Below are positions 7,176 through 11,432 of a DNA stretch of 11,432 nucleotides, piece after piece. How positions within the stretch are numbered: position 1 is the first letter of the stretch; each line of letters begins with the position of its first letter. The notes beneath the pieces were generated by a model. The model was not told where the DNA came from. It did no database searches and saw only the letters and a list, made by a program, of their open reading frames with translations. The position numbers were made by a program, and so were the translations under genes. The DNA is from an uncultured Ruminococcus sp. (GTDB lineage Bacteria; Bacillota; Clostridia; Oscillospirales; Ruminococcaceae): assembly GCA_947174965.1 (NCBI GenBank), contig CAMWKY010000040.1:1-11432 (forward strand), in the 5' to 3' direction.

Positions 7176-7544
7176 TCAATTCATTAATTCAAGTTCGCCG
7201 TCAACAAAGCCAATTGCAACGTGTTTTGACGATAAAATTTCACATTCTTTCATGTATTCAAGTACCCATGATTTTATAAGTGCCTGTGCTGATTCATGGT
7301 CTTTGTTTTCTTCGTCGGAAAGTTCAATGCAGAAAATATCTTCTCCACTGCTCCAAACTTCCTCACAAGCCCAGTCATCATCATCTGCATCAAACACATT
7401 GCAAGCCACAAGCTGTACGCTGTATACAAAATCTTCTGCTGATTCTTCATAAAGATTAAAGCAGAAAGCCTTTATATCTGTCGGCATATCATTTTCAAGC
7501 TGACTGTTAAGCCAGTTTGCAAATTCTGTATAAATTTCGTTCAT
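7176..7544 (-). CDS. Small acidic protein of unknown function, immunity-like in appearance
   Basis: The product has 122 residues and is strongly acidic, with a DADDDDWACEEV core (52-63) and a GFVDGEL motif near the C-terminus (112-118). There is no signal or membrane segment, so it is probably a cytosolic mixed alpha/beta protein. Proteins of this look are familiar to me from small-gene clusters of Bacillota, including regions with contact-dependent or polymorphic toxin immunity genes. That is a memory of pattern, not an identification. GGGGTGA about 6 bases before the ATG serves as ribosome site and overlaps the end of the preceding gene, with a gap of two bases. No toxin gene accompanies it in this window. 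Confidence 0.7.
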   Translation of the reverse strand: MNEIYTEFANWLNSQLENDMPTDIKAFCFNLYEESAEDFVYSVQLVACNVFDADDDDWACEEVWSSGEDIFCIELSDEENKDHESAQALIKSWVLEYMKECEILSSKHVAIGFVDGELELMN

Positions 7545-7546
7545 TA

Positions 7547-8047
7547 TTAATCACCCCATGAATAATTTTTTTCAAATATTTCAAGTCCGGTACGCATAAT
7601 TTCTCTGATTAACTTCCGTTCTCTTTTCGTGAAAATCGGTTCATATTCGCAACCCTCTGGAGTAACGGCAGGAAGATTCAGTCCCCAGAAAAGCTTGTTA
7701 TAGCAACGATTAATACGCCTTGTTCTTACGGGTTCAAGTTCTTTTCCGATAGAGTATGCAATATCTGAAAACAGATTCCAGAAGTCAATCAGAAAATTAC
7801 AGTCCATTTCTTTTGAATGCGTTTCAATCCAGTAAAAAAGCCTTTCTACATCATAAAATACTGTTTCATCTGTTTCAAATCCAAGTTTTTCAGCTTTTTT
7901 CCGTGCCTGCTCCTCAGACGAAAAAGCAATAACTTCTCCATTTGAGGTATAAACACGGTCTTTCATATTTTCATCTTCATACCATATAAGAAAATCTGAA
8001 CTGTCACCGAAACATGAATAACTTAATTCAATGATATATCCGTTCAT
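7547..8047 (-). CDS. Conserved-looking small soluble protein of unknown function
   Basis: The product has 166 residues of mixed charge with no signal or membrane segment. The first 60 residues look beta-rich. The rest is helical, with aromatic motifs such as FLIDFWNLFSD (84-94), KLFWGLNLPAVTPEG (118-132) and a C-terminal helix ending FEKNYSWGD. The KLFWG-NLP-TPEG core suggests a conserved family in Bacillota, but I cannot assign it. The ATG overlaps the iorA stop by one base (TGATG), so ribosomes finishing iorA may restart here. This position, where iorB would normally lie, is striking. Immunity-type or accessory function is a guess from the neighbours. Confidence 0.7.
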   Translation of the reverse strand: MNGYIIELSYSCFGDSSDFLIWYEDENMKDRVYTSNGEVIAFSSEEQARKKAEKLGFETDETVFYDVERLFYWIETHSKEMDCNFLIDFWNLFSDIAYSIGKELEPVRTRRINRCYNKLFWGLNLPAVTPEGCEYEPIFTKRERKLIREIMRTGLEIFEKNYSWGD

Positions 8048-9777
8048 CAGCTGATAGCTCCGAACTTACACTGTTCTTTACAAATACCACAACCAACACA
8101 CTGTGTATGGTCGATAACTGCCTTTTTATCCCTGATTGAGATTGCAGGACAACCCAGTTTCATACAAGCCTTACAGCCTACGCACTTTTCAACGTCTACC
8201 TTGAATGGTGCATTATGCTTGACATATTTAAGCAATGCACATGGACGGCGTGAAATAATCACTGATGCTTCATCTGATGCAAGTTCTTCTTTTATAGCCT
8301 TTTCAGTTTCAGCAAGATGATACGGGTCAACCACACGCACACGCTTAATGCCGATAGCTTTACAGAGTTCCTCAAGATTTACAGCAGATGCAGGGTCGCC
8401 CTTTAAGTTTTTGCCTGTTGTTGGATTCTGCTGATGACCTGTCATACCCGTAATTGAGTTATCAAGGATTATAACAGTGGAATTTGAATTGTTATAAGCA
8501 ATATTTACAAGTCCTGTCATACCACTATGCATGAATGTTGAATCACCAATAACAGCCACGCTCTTATGTTCTGATTCTGCACCTTTTGCCTTGTTGAATC
8601 CATGAAGTGCCGATATTGATGCGCCCATACATATTGTTGTATCAACTGCATTAAGCGGTGCAGCTGCGCCAAGAGTATAACAGCCAATATCTCCCGAAAC
8701 TGTTACACCAAGTTTTTTCAGACAATAAAACAATCCTCTGTGCGGACAGCCTGCACACATAACCGGCGGACGTATCGGAATATTTTCATCAAGTGATACT
8801 GATTCTTTCTTTTCACCAAGCAATTTCTCCGCAATAACAGCCTGATTGATTTCACCGATACAACCAAAAATACTCTTGCCCTCAATATTATTCACACCAA
8901 TATTTCTGCAATGCGATTCAATAATGCTATCAAGTTCCTCAACTATAACTATTCTGTCATATTTTGCGGAAAAATCCTGTATCAGCTTAACAGGCATCGG
9001 ATTTACCATTCCCAGTTTGAGTACAGATGCCTTGTCGCCCAAAGCCTCTTTTACATACTGATAAGCTGCACCATTTGTTATAACACCAAACTCCGCATTT
9101 TCTGAAATCTCAACACGATTCAGTTGACTTGTTTCAGCATATTCAGTAAGTTTCTGTGTACGTTCCTCAACAAAAACGTGTCTGCCTTTTGCAAACGCAG
9201 GCATCATGACATATTTTTGCGGATTTTTTGTATATTCTTTTAATTCAAGCTCCTGTCTGTCTGCTGTTTCAACAATACTTTGTGAATGTGCAACTCTTGT
9301 TGACATTCTCACGATTACGGGAGTATCGAACTGCTCTGAAATCTCAAATGCAAGCTTGACAAATTCCTTGCACTCTCCTGAATCGGACGGCTCAATCATA
9401 GGAACTTTTGATGCAATTGCATGATGTCTGCTGTCCTGCTCATTCTGCGATGAGTGCATACCTTGGTCGTCCGCTACTGCTATAACCATACCTGCATTAA
9501 CACCAGTATAAGATGCAGTATAAAGAGGGTCAGCAGCTACATTCAAGCCGACGTGCTTCATTCCGCAGAAACTTCTTGCTCCTGCAATTGATGCACCCAA
9601 AGCTGTTTCCATTGCTACTTTTTCATTAGGCGCCCACTCTGCGTATACTTCATCATACTTTGCAACTTCCTCTGTGATTTCAGTTGACGGCGTACCGGGA
9701 TAACTTGATACTACCTTACAGCCTGCCTCAAATAAACCTCTTGCAAATGCTTCATTTCCTAACATTAATTTTTTCAT
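8047..9777 (-). CDS. iorA: Indolepyruvate ferredoxin oxidoreductase, alpha subunit
   Basis: The product has 576 residues, close to the family norm. It is the thiamine diphosphate and iron-sulfur subunit that acts on aryl-pyruvates with ferredoxin. The N-terminal oxidoreductase domain (1-185) contains SSYPGTPSTEI (24-34) and GMKHVGLNVAADP (72-84). The thiamine diphosphate domain (about 338-515) contains MCAGCPHRG (340-348), GDIGCYTLG (362-370), GDS (411-413) and LDNSITGMTGHQQNP (438-452). The C-terminal ferredoxin domain has two complete 4Fe-4S sets: Cys532, 535, 538, 543 and Cys560, 563, 566, 570. All key cysteines are present, so the enzyme looks intact. It is probably cytosolic with IorB. 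The start codon follows the previous stop with no gap, and the ribosome site lies inside the previous gene. Confidence 0.96.
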   Translation of the reverse strand: MKKLMLGNEAFARGLFEAGCKVVSSYPGTPSTEITEEVAKYDEVYAEWAPNEKVAMETALGASIAGARSFCGMKHVGLNVAADPLYTASYTGVNAGMVIAVADDQGMHSSQNEQDSRHHAIASKVPMIEPSDSGECKEFVKLAFEISEQFDTPVIVRMSTRVAHSQSIVETADRQELELKEYTKNPQKYVMMPAFAKGRHVFVEERTQKLTEYAETSQLNRVEISENAEFGVITNGAAYQYVKEALGDKASVLKLGMVNPMPVKLIQDFSAKYDRIVIVEELDSIIESHCRNIGVNNIEGKSIFGCIGEINQAVIAEKLLGEKKESVSLDENIPIRPPVMCAGCPHRGLFYCLKKLGVTVSGDIGCYTLGAAAPLNAVDTTICMGASISALHGFNKAKGAESEHKSVAVIGDSTFMHSGMTGLVNIAYNNSNSTVIILDNSITGMTGHQQNPTTGKNLKGDPASAVNLEELCKAIGIKRVRVVDPYHLAETEKAIKEELASDEASVIISRRPCALLKYVKHNAPFKVDVEKCVGCKACMKLGCPAISIRDKKAVIDHTQCVGCGICKEQCKFGAIS

Positions 9778-10812
9778 TTACCTTTCTCCTTTTGTTAATT
9801 TATTTATCATATCTTTTAATTCCTCAATGCTGATAGATTCTTCTTTTGTAAAGCTTTCATAATAGCATTTTACATAGAGTCTGCCGTTTTTCCATTCGAT
9901 AAAATCGACATCATCTAAATATATTTCCTCATCTTCATAAATGTCAAAAATGTCATATAATTTTACAAGATGCGGATTGAAAGCAAGCGGATTTGAAAAA
10001 TCGCCTACCACAACATAATAAGGTCCAGCCCAATAACAGCCACCGTATGCAATCAGATTTGATTCCCTGTCATAATGAATATCAGTTATAATAAATGATT
10101 CTCCGCACGGATATGAGTAATCATGCTCATAGCCTTCGGGAATATAGTTATATACTTCCAATGTATCAACATCAATATAGCTTATGCCGTATAAATCCAC
10201 TTTAAATGGGTGGTATCTGTGACCGTTGCTGTGGTATATAAACTCACTGAACGGTTTTGACATATGTGAATTTTTATAACATTCATAAAGGATATTGCCC
10301 GATTTTTTCAGACTGCACTTCAATAAACTTGCTCTTGTTATCAAAGTACCATTTTCATTTTCGTAGTCATCAACATAGCTTTTATAATTAACAGAATATC
10401 CGTCGGAAAGTTCATATTCTTTCTCCTCACAAAAATATTTTTCGTCCTCTGCATACATAATTTTCTCAATAGATTTTCTGTATTCGTCAGTATCATACAT
10501 ATTTCTGTATGAAAATCCCTTATATTTTTCAATGCTCATATGTATTGTATCACAACAGAAAGTCAAATCATTTAAAGTGACTTTATAATTTTCTCCTGTT
10601 TTCTCAATGCTGATATTTTCAATAACTTCCCAATTTTTAGCACTTCTTACATCTTCGCAGATATGCTGAAATTCAAAGTAAAAACTACTTAATATATCAT
10701 TGTCTGCAAAATCTCCCCATATTGATATAGTATAATCTGAAAAAACGTGTATTTTTGTGATTACAGAACCGCTGAAATTGCATTGCTTAAACTTTTCCTC
10801 ATTGTAGTACAT
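9778..10812 (-). CDS. Unknown protein, longer paralogue with an extra N-terminal region
   Basis: The product has 344 residues. Residues about 194-344 match the neighbouring gene at 10818 closely: 71 of 97 residues are identical from HSNGHRY (194-200) onward, including DLYGISY, YNYIPEGY, GESFIITD and GDFSNPL. The C-terminal end, EESISIEELKDMI, is also shared. The first 190 residues are Tyr-, Glu- and Asp-rich, look beta-rich, and match the neighbour poorly over the part that can be compared. There is no signal peptide or membrane segment, so it is probably cytosolic. I do not recognise the family. AGAGG lies about 8 bases before the ATG, and 5 bases separate it from its paralogue. It is more AT-rich than iorA. 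Its last codons carry the iorA ribosome site, so it is firmly part of this transcript. Confidence 0.8.
   Translation of the reverse strand: MYYNEEKFKQCNFSGSVITKIHVFSDYTISIWGDFADNDILSSFYFEFQHICEDVRSAKNWEVIENISIEKTGENYKVTLNDLTFCCDTIHMSIEKYKGFSYRNMYDTDEYRKSIEKIMYAEDEKYFCEEKEYELSDGYSVNYKSYVDDYENENGTLITRASLLKCSLKKSGNILYECYKNSHMSKPFSEFIYHSNGHRYHPFKVDLYGISYIDVDTLEVYNYIPEGYEHDYSYPCGESFIITDIHYDRESNLIAYGGCYWAGPYYVVVGDFSNPLAFNPHLVKLYDIFDIYEDEEIYLDDVDFIEWKNGRLYVKCYYESFTKEESISIEELKDMINKLTKGER
9781..9793 (-). promoter_or_regulatory. iorA ribosome binding site inside the end of the upstream gene
   Basis: AAAAGGAGAAAGG on the minus strand encodes the final Lys-Gly-Glu-Arg of the upstream gene, whose TAA (9780-9778) touches the iorA ATG. 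AAAAGGAG ends 8 bases before the start, which is ideal spacing. Ribosomes terminating upstream will cover or uncover this site, so the two genes are translationally linked. Confidence 0.8.
9966..10236 (-). repeat. Diverged tandem repeat, copy A (inside the 344-residue gene)
   Basis: This stretch aligns without gaps to 10976-11246 at a constant offset of 1010 bases. Shared blocks include TGCGGATTGAAA (from 9971) and CTTATGCCGTATAAATC. It encodes the conserved part of the paralogous domain and points to an old gene duplication. Confidence 0.75.
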
Positions 10813-10817
10813 CTTTT

Positions 10818-11432
10818 TTACCTCTGTTTACTTATCATTTCTTTAAGTTCATTTACACTTATGGATTTTTCTGTTTTGGAATCGCATATAACATAAAGTC
10901 TATTGTCTTTCCATTCCTTGAAAACAATATCATCATATACATCATAATCAGAGTCAAATATATAATGCAGATTTATCAGATGCGGATTGAAATTCAGCGG
11001 ATTTGAAAAATCCCCTACCATGACATCATTAGGACAAGCCCAATAACAACCGTCATATGCAATCAAATCTGACTTTTTATCATAAAAAGCATCTGTAATT
11101 ATAAAAGATTCTCCCATTGGAGCAGGATGTAAATGCGGATAGCCTTCAGGAATGTAGTTGTATACTTCCATAGTATCAATATCAAGATAGCTTATGCCGT
11201 ATAAATCAACATGAAACGGAAAATATCTGTGTCCATTGCTGTGGTTGATAATTTTTGTAATCGGTCTTACATGGCAATCAAATTCGTTGTATTCATGAAT
11301 TATTTTTTGAGTTGATGTTTCAATCAAAGCACATCTATTAGCTTCAAATATGCTATTCTCTCTGTTATCCTCATATTCTTGAACTTGGAATGAAAATTCC
11401 ACAATTTGCTTATCCAATTCTAAGACTTGAAT
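10818..11432 (-). CDS. Unknown protein, paralogue of the next gene (5' end outside window)
   Basis: The frame runs open to the window edge. A TTG at 11417 would give 199 residues but has no ribosome site. The frame continues through five further codons, and a loose resemblance to the paralogue (a LELDK segment against YELSD) carries on across that point, so the true start most likely lies outside. The conserved domain begins at HSNGHRY, 59 residues after the TTG, and is followed by DLYGISY, YNYIPEGY, GESFIITD, CYWACP and GDFSNPL. It ends EKSISVNELKEMISKQR. There is no membrane segment in the visible part. The family is unrecognised. The stop lies 5 bases from the next ATG, so both copies are cotranscribed with iorA. 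Duplicated, diverging small genes like this are typical of immunity or recognition families, but this is inference only. Confidence 0.75.
   Translation of the reverse strand: MQVLELDKQIVEFSFQVQEYEDNRENSIFEANRCALIETSTQKIIHEYNEFDCHVRPITKIINHSNGHRYFPFHVDLYGISYLDIDTMEVYNYIPEGYPHLHPAPMGESFIITDAFYDKKSDLIAYDGCYWACPNDVMVGDFSNPLNFNPHLINLHYIFDSDYDVYDDIVFKEWKDNRLYVICDSKTEKSISVNELKEMISKQR
10976..11246 (-). repeat. Diverged tandem repeat, copy B (inside the partial gene at the window edge)
   Basis: Partner of 9966-10236 at a constant offset of 1010 bases. The ungapped match and conserved reading frame show that the domain stayed under protein-level constraint after duplication. Confidence 0.75.

Noticed and set aside
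8846..9424. Several plus-strand open frames inside iorA
   Set aside because: All are antisense shadows of a fully conserved enzyme gene and lack ribosome sites and domains.
9790..9840. Possible internal promoter for iorA
   Set aside because: TATGAT-like sequence is present, but no -35 element lies at proper spacing (TTGAGG is only about 10 bases away). AT-rich coding sequence explains it.
11415..11417. TTG as the true start of the first gene
   Set aside because: There is no ribosome site, the frame is open to the window edge, and resemblance to the paralogue seems to continue upstream, so the gene is treated as 5'-truncated by the window.
1..11432. CRISPR array, tRNA/rRNA genes, insertion sequence ends, riboswitch
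   Set aside because: No regularly spaced repeats, cloverleaf-like sequences, transposase frames, flanking terminal repeats or recognisable riboswitch cores were seen by eye on either strand.

Overview
The window reads as chromosome from a low-GC anaerobic member of the Clostridia, most likely Ruminococcus or a close relative in the Oscillospiraceae. This is an inference from AT-rich coding sequence, strong AGGAG-type ribosome sites, the gene set, and the Thr/Glu-rich lipoprotein with a GLUG-like domain. All 13 genes lie on the minus strand, so transcription runs from high to low coordinates. No RNA gene, CRISPR array, transposase or phage gene was seen.

From 11432 down to 1849 lies one tightly packed run of 11 genes, with gaps of 0-28 bases and several stop/start overlaps. 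It looks like one operon whose promoter lies outside the window. Its recognisable core is iorA (8047-9777), iorB (5687-6259), paaK (2302-3609) and a double-ACT-domain gene (1849-2283). IorAB interconverts aryl-pyruvates (indolepyruvate, phenylpyruvate) and aryl-acetyl-CoA with ferredoxin. PaaK interconverts arylacetate and arylacetyl-CoA. The ACT protein probably senses an aromatic amino acid or aryl acid. The module can run as aromatic amino acid fermentation or, in the reductive direction, build aromatic amino acids from scavenged phenylacetate or indoleacetate.

The metabolic genes are not contiguous. Two paralogous unknown genes (9778-10812 and 10818 to the window edge) precede iorA. Four unknown genes (two small acidic or mixed-charge soluble proteins, a membrane protein, and a small basic protein) sit between iorA and iorB. 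A large lipoprotein and a membrane protein sit between iorB and paaK. Several of these unknowns have the look of orphan immunity-type or accessory genes, but no toxin is present. This interleaving is the most unusual aspect of the window.

After the ACT gene come an 11-bp hairpin without a U-tract and then a perfect consensus sigma-70-type promoter (TTGACA, 17 bp, TATAAT). The promoter drives a small coiled-coil/zinc-ribbon protein (1342-1710), and its leader carries a 7-bp inverted repeat. That unit ends in a strong intrinsic terminator whose U-tract lies almost on the ribosome site of the last gene. The last gene is a membrane-anchored alpha/beta-hydrolase of lipase type (1273 down to the window edge), which is cut off at its 3' end.
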